Shown here: positions 26,996 through 35,674 of the stretch, one piece after another | How positions within the stretch are numbered: position 1 is the stretch's first letter | Layout: each line of letters opens with the position of its first letter | NCBI GenBank assembly: GCA_030427485.1 | Contig: JAUICG010000010.1 | Coordinates: 62,001-126,000, forward strand | From: Gammaproteobacteria bacterium | GTDB lineage: Bacteria; Pseudomonadota; Gammaproteobacteria; Pseudomonadales; Halieaceae | Direction of reading: 5' to 3' | DNA length: 64,000 nucleotides | The notes under the pieces: model-generated | What the model saw: only the letters and a program-made list of their open reading frames with translations | Database searches by the model: none | Told to the model about the DNA's origin: nothing | Made by a program: the position numbers and the translations under genes

Positions 26996-28180
26996 ATGCA
27001 ACGTCGTGAATTGTTAAAGGGAATCGCCCTGAGCAGCCTGGCCGGCGCGCTACTGGCCCCGACAGTAACAGTGGTCGCCGAGGACAAGGCCGGCAGCCAG
27101 GCGGCCCAGGCACTGGCGGAATTGCAACAGGCACTGGATGAACTGGAATCCGCATTCGCCACCCCCGAGTGGAAGCTGCGCACCCCCCAGGATTACGCCG
27201 AGGCCCGGCGCGTGATGCTGCACGCGCTGATGCACGGCCTGCAGAGCTGGCTGGAGGCTGACCCGGCCAGGCCATTTTTCACGCCGTTTATCAACCAGCA
27301 CAAGAAGCTGCTGGGCGACAACCCCGACGCGCGCTACTACACCGCGGTGATAGACGACCAGCACAGCTACCGGATTCGCGGCAACCTGGCGGGTGCTACC
27401 TATACCAGTTTTACGATTGAACTGGGCGCGGGGACGGATGGCGATGGTATCGGCTCGACCCTCAACGACACGCAGTTCAGCGCTGACGAAAACGGCGACT
27501 ACGAAATCATTCTCAGTGCGGAGAAGACCGAGGGGAACTGGTTGCCAATGACCAGGGGGGCCTCCAGCATCACCACACGCCACTATTACGAGCGCGAACA
27601 ATCAATCAACAATGACCGGCTTCACCATATACCTATCGACATCCGGAATCTCGAGGAGGTCCCACCGCGAGCCACTCCCAACGACAGTGAGATCGCCGCC
27701 GGCATTCGCCGCGTTACCACGTTTGTCAAAGGCAATGTCATCACGATGAACAATGACAACAGCCCGTCCTGGGTGTCGCGGGTACCGAACCAGTTTGTGC
27801 CGCCGAAAAAGGACGACAGCCACGAGGCAATTACCTATGCCGCACGGGACAATGTCTACAGCATGGCGCCGTTTGTGCTCGGCCCGCAGCAGGCGCTGCT
27901 GATTCGGGGCCGCTTCCCCCAGTGCCGGTTTTCCAACGTGGTGCTGTTCAACCGCTTTCTGCAGACACTGGACTACGAAGAGCGCAGCGTTTCCTTGAAC
28001 CGGGCGCAGACCGTGCTCGATGAAGACGGCAACTTCGAAATGATCGTGGCACACCGAGACCCCGGTCGCCCGAACTGGCTCGACACCGAGGGAAGGCCCT
28101 ACGGTATTATGTTCTGGCGGTTTCAGTTACCGGAAGGCGACATCCCGCCGCTGGAAACCGAGGTGATCACCCTGTCCTGA
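26996..28180 (+). CDS. DUF1214-domain exported protein
   Basis: The 394-residue protein begins MQRRELLKGIALSSLAG, a twin-arginine-like or Sec signal of about 28 residues, so export is likely. The C-terminal half carries the DUF1214-type segment, with YSMAPFVLGPQQALLIRGRFPQCRFSNVVLFNRFLQTLDYEER and MIVAHRDPGRPNWLDTEGRPYGIMFWRFQLPEG, and a long N-terminal part precedes it. The fold is common in proteins encoded near catabolic or sphingolipid-type genes but has no assigned reaction. It starts 15 bp after arfB and ends three bases before the converging ThuA gene. Confidence 0.75.
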   Translation: MQRRELLKGIALSSLAGALLAPTVTVVAEDKAGSQAAQALAELQQALDELESAFATPEWKLRTPQDYAEARRVMLHALMHGLQSWLEADPARPFFTPFINQHKKLLGDNPDARYYTAVIDDQHSYRIRGNLAGATYTSFTIELGAGTDGDGIGSTLNDTQFSADENGDYEIILSAEKTEGNWLPMTRGASSITTRHYYEREQSINNDRLHHIPIDIRNLEEVPPRATPNDSEIAAGIRRVTTFVKGNVITMNNDNSPSWVSRVPNQFVPPKKDDSHEAITYAARDNVYSMAPFVLGPQQALLIRGRFPQCRFSNVVLFNRFLQTLDYEERSVSLNRAQTVLDEDGNFEMIVAHRDPGRPNWLDTEGRPYGIMFWRFQLPEGDIPPLETEVITLS

Positions 28181-28183
28181 AAC

Positions 28184-29077
28184 CTACGGCGCGCAGGCCT
28201 GCCCGCGTGTATCGATGAGCCACGCCAAGGCGTTGTCCAGCAGACTGCGAACCTGCGGCTGTTCAAAGGCTTCCGCCTTGTGGCCCATTGCCGCGTATAC
28301 GCTTTTACCATCGCCGATGCAGTTGGTCCAGACAACCGGGTGGTCACCCATACTCAGATCTGTTTTGGTGCCCATGAAATCCGCCACGGGCACATAGGAG
28401 CTTTCATCCAGCGTGGCGAGAATGGTAAACCCTTCAACTCGCGGGCTCTCCTCCCAGGAATACCACTCCTCTTCGTGCTGCCAGATATCCGGCAAACCGC
28501 GCAGGGCCGGATGTTCATGGTTTTCCAGCACGACTGAAGCGGTCTGGAACTGCGGCCCCATGATATGGGCAGTGAACGTCGCGCCGATCAAATTGTCGCG
28601 ATACCATTGCCAATCCAGATGGGAAGAGTCCCCCGCCGCGTGAATACCCAGCCACCCGCCGCCAGCCGTCAACCAGGACTGGAAGGCGCTCTCTTGCGCC
28701 TCGTTGAGCATGTCGCCGGAGGCGTTCAGAAACACCACCACGTCGAACCGCGCCAAATCCTGCGCATTGAACACAGCGCCGTTCTCCGTATGGAACATCC
28801 CCCACTCGTGTTCGCCGGCAATCGCCGCCAGGACTTGCGCGCCGCCGGCAATACCCTCGACGTGGCGGAACCCGTTGGTCTTGGAAAACACCAGGATTGC
28901 CGGTGTCGCGAGTCCCGGTGGAATGGTCGGCGCCACCGTATCGTGGCTCCTGTTGGGGAACACCAGGTTCCAGGCGCCGATTTTCCATATCGCGGCCAGA
29001 GACAAGCCCACCCCGACGACGCCCAGCAACAGCAGCATTCTCAGAATTCGAAACAACAGGCTCTTCGGTCTGGCCAT
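28184..29077 (-). CDS. ThuA-domain membrane-anchored protein
   Basis: The 297-residue protein has an N-terminal hydrophobic anchor (about residues 8-30) and a ThuA-like glutamine-amidotransferase-fold domain, with ILVFSKTNGFRHVEGIAGGAQVLAAIA, FDVVVFLNASGDMLNEAQ, SWLTAGGGWLGIHAAGDSSHLDW and HPVVWTNCIGDGKSVYAAMGHKAEAF. ThuA proteins are linked to trehalose or disaccharide degradation and related sugar oxidation, though most homologues have no proven substrate. It converges on the DUF1214 gene and is followed on its own strand by the uncharacterised protein at 29160-30287 (82 bp upstream of its start). Confidence 0.8.
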   Translation of the reverse strand: MARPKSLLFRILRMLLLLGVVGVGLSLAAIWKIGAWNLVFPNRSHDTVAPTIPPGLATPAILVFSKTNGFRHVEGIAGGAQVLAAIAGEHEWGMFHTENGAVFNAQDLARFDVVVFLNASGDMLNEAQESAFQSWLTAGGGWLGIHAAGDSSHLDWQWYRDNLIGATFTAHIMGPQFQTASVVLENHEHPALRGLPDIWQHEEEWYSWEESPRVEGFTILATLDESSYVPVADFMGTKTDLSMGDHPVVWTNCIGDGKSVYAAMGHKAEAFEQPQVRSLLDNALAWLIDTRGQACAP

Positions 29078-29159
29078 GGCACACTACTCCGTGGATCATT
29101 TACTCAGGACAACGCGTGTTGCCGCTAGCGCCCATTTTGCACGGAATCGGTGGATATGG

Positions 29160-30287
29160 CTATTTGGCGCCATCAAACCAGTCCGCAAATCCGAAACTCG
29201 TCGACGGCCCGATATGCATCTGCTCCAGCACGCCGTGACCCCGCCTGTCGCCGCAGGTCGCTTTTACGATCTGCTGGATATGGAGGTTCTCCAGCTCCAG
29301 TGGGTCAAGGTCGCTGTCTTTCCAGCTTTCGCCCGCGATCGCGAGTTCCCCCTGCCATTTCCCGTGCCCCCATTGCGGGTGCTGGTATCCCAGGCCTTTC
29401 ATCCGGTGGACCAGCACCGGCTCCAGGTGAACTTCCATGCTCTCCCCGGAGCGGTCGCGCATGGTAACGACCGCGGAACCAGCCCGCCGCGTCCCTGGAA
29501 TCATGGTCAGTTTGTGTTCCACCTCGCCCTGCCACACCCTGGCATCGGGATCGACCGTACCGGGGATGGCGTCAACACTCGGGTAGTGCGGCAGGAAAGC
29601 CTGGTCCGTGTGCCACTGGTGCCCCGTGTCATCCTCAAACCAACCGGCCAGGCTGCACTCGTTCTCCCAGTGAATGGGCATCCAGCCAAAATGCACGGCC
29701 TGGTACGCGGCCAGCGGGGCTCCGCCGGTGTAGGCCTCGCCGACCGGGCGAATCCCCCAGGAGCGGTCTTTCAACCCGTAGGTGGTGCGTCCGTCCACTT
29801 CCAGTTTCTTGCCATCGTAGCGAATCCAGCCGGCCCAGAAGCCGAACTGATCCAGCCGCGTGACATCCATCACAATATGCCGCTCATTGCGCAGCGTCTG
29901 GCGACCCTCCTCGATGCAGGCCGTACGCGGCGTAAACACGAGATCGCACTCGATGCCGGTCTCGTTGGGCGCGATCACCAACCGATGGCGCCCCATCGGC
30001 TCCAGTATCTGCAATGCGAAAGGTCCCACCGTGGTGTCAGTGGGCTCGAGTGGTGCGCGGCGCGAGCCGTGAAAGGCGTACTGATGCCCGTCGATGGCCA
30101 GGCTCAGGCTGCAATCCAGGATGCCCAGATTGGCATAGCGACACATAGCCACGCCGAAATAGAAGCCGCCGTCCCGGTCGTGGCCGTTATACCAGTAGCG
30201 ATCATAGAAAAAGCGGTCGCTGGATGCGGTATGAAAGACCGGTTCGGCGGTCTGGTGAATCGGGTAATCGTCAAATTTGGACAGCAT
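29160..30287 (-). CDS. Uncharacterised protein, possibly lipocalin/CrtC-like fold
   Basis: From ATG 30285-30287 (GAGGG about eight bases upstream) the protein has 375 residues and no signal peptide or membrane helix. It is rich in Trp, His, Asp and Gly, with segments such as DRYWYNGHDRDGGFYFGVAMCRYANLG and YGLKDRSWGIRPVGEAYTG. The pattern recalls carotenoid-hydratase/AttH-like lipocalin-type proteins (DUF7064/7065 relatives), but I am unsure of the family. It precedes ThuA on the same strand and lies next to the structured repeat copy 2. A hydrophobic-substrate role is only a guess. Confidence 0.7.
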   Translation of the reverse strand: MLSKFDDYPIHQTAEPVFHTASSDRFFYDRYWYNGHDRDGGFYFGVAMCRYANLGILDCSLSLAIDGHQYAFHGSRRAPLEPTDTTVGPFALQILEPMGRHRLVIAPNETGIECDLVFTPRTACIEEGRQTLRNERHIVMDVTRLDQFGFWAGWIRYDGKKLEVDGRTTYGLKDRSWGIRPVGEAYTGGAPLAAYQAVHFGWMPIHWENECSLAGWFEDDTGHQWHTDQAFLPHYPSVDAIPGTVDPDARVWQGEVEHKLTMIPGTRRAGSAVVTMRDRSGESMEVHLEPVLVHRMKGLGYQHPQWGHGKWQGELAIAGESWKDSDLDPLELENLHIQQIVKATCGDRRGHGVLEQMHIGPSTSFGFADWFDGAK

Positions 30288-30411
30288 GGTAATAGCCCTC
30301 GCGGACGTTAGGGCAGGCCAGCATGAACCACATCGCTCCCTGCAACAAGTCACGCAGGGAAACACTGGGCACGCGTATATTAAATCAAACCCGGCGATCT
30401 CGCTGCCACGA

Positions 30412-30605
30412 CCCGGAGTAGCGGCCTGGATTGAAATTTGGCGTGAGTTGAGAGCCGGAGTGGTAGGGGAGCGGTCGGGACCGTGTGGCGACAGGACGTC
30501 GCCACGCGAGCCTGCACACGGATGTGCGCTTTTTGGCGTGTCCCGACCGCTCCCCTACCACTCCGGCTCTTATAGCCAAATTACAAACCAGGCCGCTACT
30601 CCGGG
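30412..30605. repeat. Structured palindromic element, copy 2
   Basis: A 194-bp element with an outer stem 30412-30442 with 30575-30605 (29 of 31 pairs) and a perfect 31-bp stem 30451-30481 with 30540-30570. A central hairpin shares the 33-base core 30481-30513 with copy 1, followed by the loop ATGTGCGCTTTTTGGCG (30522-30538). In the aligned long stem nine of 28 positions differ from copy 1, and all nine are compensated on the opposite arm. It lies in the divergent gap between the gene ending its start at 30287 and the CNT transporter. The short frames inside it are not real genes. The other 30288-30689 sequence holds no gene I can support. Confidence 0.88.
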
Positions 30606-30689
30606 CCCGGGGTCGTGTGCGGCGCGGCGATGGACTTTTTTGGCATCCTGCTCTACCGTCCGGTATTGAGCCATTATGGGATACACCCT

Positions 30690-31925
30690 ATGCCGCAGGC
30701 CCTGCTCGGCCTTCCCTGTATCATCCTGCTCGCCTGGTTGAGTAGCAGTAACCGCCGGCAGTTTCCGCTGCGGCTGGTCATCGTTGGCGTGTTCGCACAG
30801 TTGCTGCTCGCTGCACTGTTCCTGAAAGTACCGCTGCTGCAGGAAGCCCTGCTCCTGGTAAACCGCCTGGTGCTGACGCTGGATGCCGCAACCGGACAGG
30901 GTACTGCGCTGGTGTTTGGTTTCCTCGGTGGCGCGCCCGCCCCGTATGAGATAAGCGGACCACAATACAGTTTCGTGCTGGCCTTTCGCGCCCTGCCTAT
31001 CGTGATCGTCTTTGCGGCGCTCAGCGCACTGCTCTGGCACTGGCGGGTTATCCCGCTGGCCATTGCGGGGCTGGCGCGCCTGCTGCACCATTCCATGGGA
31101 CTCAGTGGCGCGGTCAGCGTGGGCGGTGCCAGTTCGATATTCGTCGGAATGGTGGAGTCGCCGCTGCTGATCAGGCCGCATCTGCGGACCCTGTCCAACA
31201 GCGAGTTGTTCATGCTGATGACGTGTGGCATGGCCACAGTGGCCGGCACGGTACTGGGGCTTTACGCCGGTATACTCGCCGACGCGGTGCCCACCGCACT
31301 CAGTCATATCCTTGTCGCGTCACTAGTCAGCGTCCCCGCGGCCATTATGCTCGCGGCCGTGATGCTTCCACCCGAGGGCGCGGGCGCTGGCGAGTCAGTC
31401 AGCATGCAGTCGCACTACAGCGGCGCCATGGACGCCTTGGTCAGCGGCACCGGTGAGGGCCTGCGCCTGCTGGCCAGCATCATCGGCATGCTGATTGTGT
31501 TTGTCGCCCTGGTTTACCTGGCTGACGCCGCACTGGGATTGATTCCCACGCCGCACTCGCCGCTGACACTGGTTGGCGTCTTCGGACACCTTCTGGCGCC
31601 ACTGGCCTGGCTGATAGGCATCCCCTGGCCCGAGGCGAACACCGCCGGTGAACTGATCGCCACCAAGGTATTTATCAATGAACTCGTAGCCTACCTGGAC
31701 ATGGCCGCGCTGAAGCCGGGCGCACTCAGCGCACACAGCCGGCTGATCATGACTTACGCTTTATGCGGCTTCGCCAATTTCGGCAGCCTGGGCATAATGA
31801 TCGGTGGATTGACGGCAATGTGCCCCGAGCGCACCACGGATATCCTGCGCCTGGCGCCGCGCGCCATCTGGTCAGGACTGCTGGCGACCTGCATGACAGG
31901 CTGCATCGTCGGTCTGATCCTGTAA
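30690..31925 (+). CDS. CNT/NupC-family nucleoside transporter
   Basis: The start at ATG 30690 (GGGA eight bases upstream) gives 411 residues beginning MPQALLGLPCIILLAWLSSSNRRQF, which lines up with the N-terminus of E. coli NupC. An ATG at 30630 would add 20 residues. The protein has about 8-10 membrane helices and the family features: GQGTALVFGFLGG, LPIVIVFAALSALLWHWRV, VGGASSIFVGMVESPLLIRP and TKVFINELVAYLD near the end. It should import nucleosides by cation symport. It starts within about 85 bp of the structured element. Confidence 0.82.
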   Translation: MPQALLGLPCIILLAWLSSSNRRQFPLRLVIVGVFAQLLLAALFLKVPLLQEALLLVNRLVLTLDAATGQGTALVFGFLGGAPAPYEISGPQYSFVLAFRALPIVIVFAALSALLWHWRVIPLAIAGLARLLHHSMGLSGAVSVGGASSIFVGMVESPLLIRPHLRTLSNSELFMLMTCGMATVAGTVLGLYAGILADAVPTALSHILVASLVSVPAAIMLAAVMLPPEGAGAGESVSMQSHYSGAMDALVSGTGEGLRLLASIIGMLIVFVALVYLADAALGLIPTPHSPLTLVGVFGHLLAPLAWLIGIPWPEANTAGELIATKVFINELVAYLDMAALKPGALSAHSRLIMTYALCGFANFGSLGIMIGGLTAMCPERTTDILRLAPRAIWSGLLATCMTGCIVGLIL

Positions 31926-32004
31926 GCCGAACGGAAAAAAGCAGTTGTCGATGCTCGGGTATTTGCTACTCTGTGCACCCGTCCGAGAGAACCCGACTGC
32001 AGCC

Positions 32005-32943
32005 ATGTCCAGGAAATATAATATCCACCCTGATTTCGCCAGGTTTCCGGTGTTCACGTTCAACTTCAGTGCACCCGTTGTGTGGCTGTTCAACCTGCTG
32101 ATCAAGATCACGCGATGGCTGGGCAAGCGCTCGTTCTCCCTGCTGACCACGACGCACTCTCTGGTTGGCGCCGACGGCAGTCGCTTCAACGTGATCGTGA
32201 TGACACCCCACGGCCTGACGGATTCCGCACCCGCGCTCGTGTACTACCACGGCGGCGGATTTGCACTGGGCTATGCGGTCAATCACCTCAGGAACTGCGA
32301 GCGCTACGCCAATGACACGCGCTGCGTGGTGATATTCGTCGATTACCGTCTCGCCCCGCAACACCCTTTTCCGGCGGCGTTTGACGATTGCTACGCGGCG
32401 CTGGCGTGGGTCGTCGAAAAATCCGCCGCGCTCGGCGTCGATTCCTCGCGAATTGCTGTCGGCGGCGATAGCGCAGGTGGCGCCCTGGCAGCCGGCGTGG
32501 CGCAGAAAGCCAGGGACCAACAACTCGTCACTCTCTGCGCACAGTTACTGATCTATCCCGTGCTGGACAACAGTTGTTCGACACCCTCCGCCACGGAGTT
32601 TGTCGATGTACCGCTGTGGAACGCCGTTTCCAACCGACGTATGTGGGATATGTATCTCAGCCGCTACCGGCCCGGGGAAACACCGCCCTACGCCGCCCCC
32701 GGACACGGGCAGTTGCAGAACCTGCCGCTGAGCTACGTGGAAACAGCGGAATTCGATCCCCTGCGGGATGAGGGCCTGAATTACATCGCCGCGCTAAGGG
32801 CAGAGAACATTGAGGTTGTGGTCAATGAAACGCGGCAAACCATACACGGTTACGACGGCAATGCCAAAAGCAGCATCGCCGTACAATCGATGCACGAGCG
32901 CGTACTGTTCCTGCAGCAGGCCTTCAGTCGGGGCGCGGCATAG
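32005..32943 (+). CDS. Alpha/beta hydrolase, HSL-family esterase/lipase
   Basis: The 312-residue protein (ATG 32005) has the oxyanion loop YYHGGGF, the nucleophile motif VGGDSAGGAL, the acid in TAEFDPLRDEG and the histidine in TIHGYDG, the hallmark set of hormone-sensitive-lipase-like esterases. An N-terminal hydrophobic stretch (about residues 12-33) may contact membranes. It probably hydrolyses short- to medium-chain esters. It starts 79 bp after the transporter stop on the same strand. Confidence 0.88.
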   Translation: MSRKYNIHPDFARFPVFTFNFSAPVVWLFNLLIKITRWLGKRSFSLLTTTHSLVGADGSRFNVIVMTPHGLTDSAPALVYYHGGGFALGYAVNHLRNCERYANDTRCVVIFVDYRLAPQHPFPAAFDDCYAALAWVVEKSAALGVDSSRIAVGGDSAGGALAAGVAQKARDQQLVTLCAQLLIYPVLDNSCSTPSATEFVDVPLWNAVSNRRMWDMYLSRYRPGETPPYAAPGHGQLQNLPLSYVETAEFDPLRDEGLNYIAALRAENIEVVVNETRQTIHGYDGNAKSSIAVQSMHERVLFLQQAFSRGAA

Positions 32944-32953
32944 CCGCGTCCGC

Positions 32954-33883
32954 TCAGATGGCCGGGGTCGTAATTTCCAGGTCGTCGATGTTGAGTTCTG
33001 CGCCGTCAATGCCATAGCCTGTGACCGCACTGACGCTGGCGAATTGGGCTGCGCCTACCTGGGGTGGGTAGACAACGCTGAAGCGAACCGCCCGCACCTT
33101 GCTGGCCTGGTAAAACTCCGGTGTAGCGGCGCTCTGTGCCGAAACCGCTCCGATACCCGCCGGATTGAGCACAACGACGTGTAGAGTATTGGTGCCGCCC
33201 GCCGACCTGGTATAGCTCTGGATTTGCAAATGCTCGTTGTTGCTGGCCGAGACGCCCCTCGGCCATTCGGCCGGCGGCAGGCCATCAACATCGTTCGTGG
33301 GGTATTCGAACTTGAACTCAATTGCGCCCAGCAGGTTGTGCTCTGTAAACACCACTTGCGGATCCTCCAACGCATACTTGACCTGCGCGGCGGGACGCAA
33401 AACACTCAACGCCTGCACATTGCCGAACGACATGATGGGATTGATCGATCCCACTCCCGGCAATATTTTAAGGGATCGGGTGAAAGGCGACGCCAGGCCC
33501 TGAACCTCCAGTAGCGCAGTGCCCTCCCCGAGGCTCGTCGGCGAACCCGAGCCCGGATCGACAAGGTCGATCGCCGCAAACCAGAATCCGCTGTAGCCAT
33601 CCTCTCCCAGTAGCGTGTTGTGGTTCATCGCACTGGTTTTGTCCACGTTAAGCGGGAAGACCTCTCTCACCGTCACCGACGCCTGGACACTGTCCGCGTC
33701 AGTCAATGTCGCTCCCAGGTCGTCCGCAGACAGGTTAACCTGCCCAAGCTCCTCATGGGAACCCAGGGCGACAAGAATCGTGCCTCCGTTCTGCACGATC
33801 TTGTTCATCGCATCATTGTCACTGCATGCGACGAGGTACAGTGAAACCATGGCAATTAGGACTGGCAAGCGGATAGATTTCAC
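32954..33883 (-). CDS. Uncharacterised lipoprotein
   Basis: The 309-residue product has a signal peptide with lipobox LYLVAC (Cys at about residue 20), so it should be membrane-anchored. The mature part is Ser/Thr/Gly-rich with beta-type strands and repeats of hydrophobic short blocks, such as GTILVALGSHEELGQVNLSADDLGATL and IEFKFEYPTNDVDGLP, and has no catalytic motif that I recognise. It converges with the esterase gene (11 bp apart) and lies 47 bp downstream of the aldehyde dehydrogenase stop on the same strand as that gene. Confidence 0.75.
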   Translation of the reverse strand: MKSIRLPVLIAMVSLYLVACSDNDAMNKIVQNGGTILVALGSHEELGQVNLSADDLGATLTDADSVQASVTVREVFPLNVDKTSAMNHNTLLGEDGYSGFWFAAIDLVDPGSGSPTSLGEGTALLEVQGLASPFTRSLKILPGVGSINPIMSFGNVQALSVLRPAAQVKYALEDPQVVFTEHNLLGAIEFKFEYPTNDVDGLPPAEWPRGVSASNNEHLQIQSYTRSAGGTNTLHVVVLNPAGIGAVSAQSAATPEFYQASKVRAVRFSVVYPPQVGAAQFASVSAVTGYGIDGAELNIDDLEITTPAI

Positions 33884-33930
33884 CTGGACCTCCTGGTCGA
33901 TCTGGCGGACAAGATCTTCGTTGGATTCGG

Positions 33931-35451
33931 TCAGAAAAAACCCAACGGATTGGTATCATAACTTACCAACAGGTTCTTGGTCTGCTGGTAGTGTTCAAGT
34001 GCCATCTTGTGGGTTTCGCGGCCTATGCCTGATTTCTTGTAGCCGCCGAAAGCCGCGTGCGCCGGATAGGCGTGGTAGCAGTTCATCCACACGCGTCCGG
34101 CCTGGATGCCCCGGCCCATGCGAAACGCGCGATTGGTATCGCGCGTCCAGACACCCGCCCCGAGTCCGTATTCGGTGGCGTTGGCGATAGCCAGTGCCTC
34201 GGCCTCGTCCCTGAATGTCGTCACCCCGAGCGTGGGCCCGAATATTTCCTCCTGGAACACGCGCATGTCATTGGTACCCTGCAGCAGCGTGGGCTGCACA
34301 TAAAAGCCGCCAGCCAGATCGCTGCCCACGGCAGCTTTATCACCGCCCAGTAAAAATTTCGCCCCATCTGAGCGGGCGACATCCATATACCCCATAATCT
34401 TGTCAAATTGCTCACGCGACACCTGTGCACCGACCATGGTATCGGTATCCAGTGGATTGCCCTGCTTGATCAGCCTGGCGCGCGCCAGTACACGATCGAT
34501 AAAATCATCGTAGATACTCGCCTGCACCAGCGCCCGCGATGGGCAGGTGCAGACCTCGCCCTGGTTGAAAAAGCCGAGGAGCACGCCCTCGACGCATTTA
34601 CTGATGAACTCGTCCTCCTGCGCCATCACGTCCTCGAAGTAAATATTGGGCGATTTACCGCCCAGTTCCACCGTCGACGGGATCAGCGTTTTGGCGGCAT
34701 TGGCCAGGATGATGTGGCCAACCGCGGTAGAGCCGGTAAACGCAATTTTCGCTATACGATTGGAACTCGCCAGCGCCTGGCCGATCTCTTCGCCGAAACC
34801 ATTGAGGATATTCACCACGCCCGGCGGCAGCAGGTCGGCAATCATCTCCATCAACACCAGGATGGAGACGGGTGTCTGTTCCGCGGGCTTGAGGACCACA
34901 CAATTTCCCGCAGCCAGTGCGGGCGCGAGTTTCCAGCCTGCCATCAGGAGGGGGAAATTCCAGGGAATGATCTGTCCCACCACACCCAGGGGTTCGTGGA
35001 AATGGTAGCTCACGGTGTTGCCGTCAATATCGCTGGCGCTGCCCTCCTGGGCCCGCAGGCAACCGGCAAAATAGCGAAAGTGATCCACCAGCAACGGAAT
35101 GTCGGCATTAAGCGTTTCGCGAATTCCCTTGCCGTTCTCCCAGGTCTCTACATAAGCCAGGGTTTCCAGGTTCTCCTCGATGCGCTCAGCAATTTTCAAC
35201 AGCGTATTGGAACGCTCCGCCACCGGCGTTCTTCCCCAGGCCGGGGCGGCGCCATGAGCCGCGTCCAGCGCCTTGTTCAAGTCGGCCGGGGTGGAGCGGG
35301 GCACTTCACAAATGGTGGCCCCGGTGACGGGTGTTACGTTCTCGAAGTATTTTCCCTCCAGCGGTGCGACCCACTCGCCACCGATGAAATTGTCGTACCT
35401 GTCGCGGAAGTTGAAAAGTGCGTTTTCGGATCCTGGCATGGCATACAGCAT
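33931..35451 (-). CDS. NAD(P)+-dependent aldehyde dehydrogenase
   Basis: From ATG 35449-35451 (GAGGA seven bases upstream) the protein has 506 residues, typical of class I/II ALDH. It has the cofactor loop [17 protein letters not shown], the general-base segment [11 protein letters not shown], the catalytic cysteine in [16 protein letters not shown] and the late motif [12 protein letters not shown]. The C-terminal segments ([34 protein letters not shown]) match the ExaC/AldA acetaldehyde dehydrogenase group. It oxidises short-chain aldehydes to acids. The gene is divergent from the M1 peptidase. Confidence 0.9.
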   Translation of the reverse strand: MLYAMPGSENALFNFRDRYDNFIGGEWVAPLEGKYFENVTPVTGATICEVPRSTPADLNKALDAAHGAAPAWGRTPVAERSNTLLKIAERIEENLETLAYVETWENGKGIRETLNADIPLLVDHFRYFAGCLRAQEGSASDIDGNTVSYHFHEPLGVVGQIIPWNFPLLMAGWKLAPALAAGNCVVLKPAEQTPVSILVLMEMIADLLPPGVVNILNGFGEEIGQALASSNRIAKIAFTGSTAVGHIILANAAKTLIPSTVELGGKSPNIYFEDVMAQEDEFISKCVEGVLLGFFNQGEVCTCPSRALVQASIYDDFIDRVLARARLIKQGNPLDTDTMVGAQVSREQFDKIMGYMDVARSDGAKFLLGGDKAAVGSDLAGGFYVQPTLLQGTNDMRVFQEEIFGPTLGVTTFRDEAEALAIANATEYGLGAGVWTRDTNRAFRMGRGIQAGRVWMNCYHAYPAHAAFGGYKKSGIGRETHKMALEHYQQTKNLLVSYDTNPLGFF

Positions 35452-35674
35452 GGAACTATCCTCGGGAGTGGTTTGCCTACGACTTTCACTATAGTTCAAT
35501 CTGTCACAAATAGTAGGGTGAAGGCCAGACGTACACAAGCGAATGGGCGGCGCTGCCCGCAAAGGGCGTGTACAGACAGGATCGCAGGGCGCCTTTTTGT
35601 TACCCTGTTGCCTATCGCGGGGCCGGTTGGTCCCCCACCGACCCCAGCGGGCTGCACTCAACCGGGAAGAGCCA

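Noticed and set aside
28704..30311. Open frame of 535 codons across ThuA and the adjacent gene
   Set aside because: Runs antisense over two supported genes and a gap; composition not protein-like.
30277..30669. Short frames in the structured repeat, such as one with CGDRTSPREP
   Set aside because: They recur in both repeat copies because the core DNA is the same, so they follow the repeat and are not a gene.
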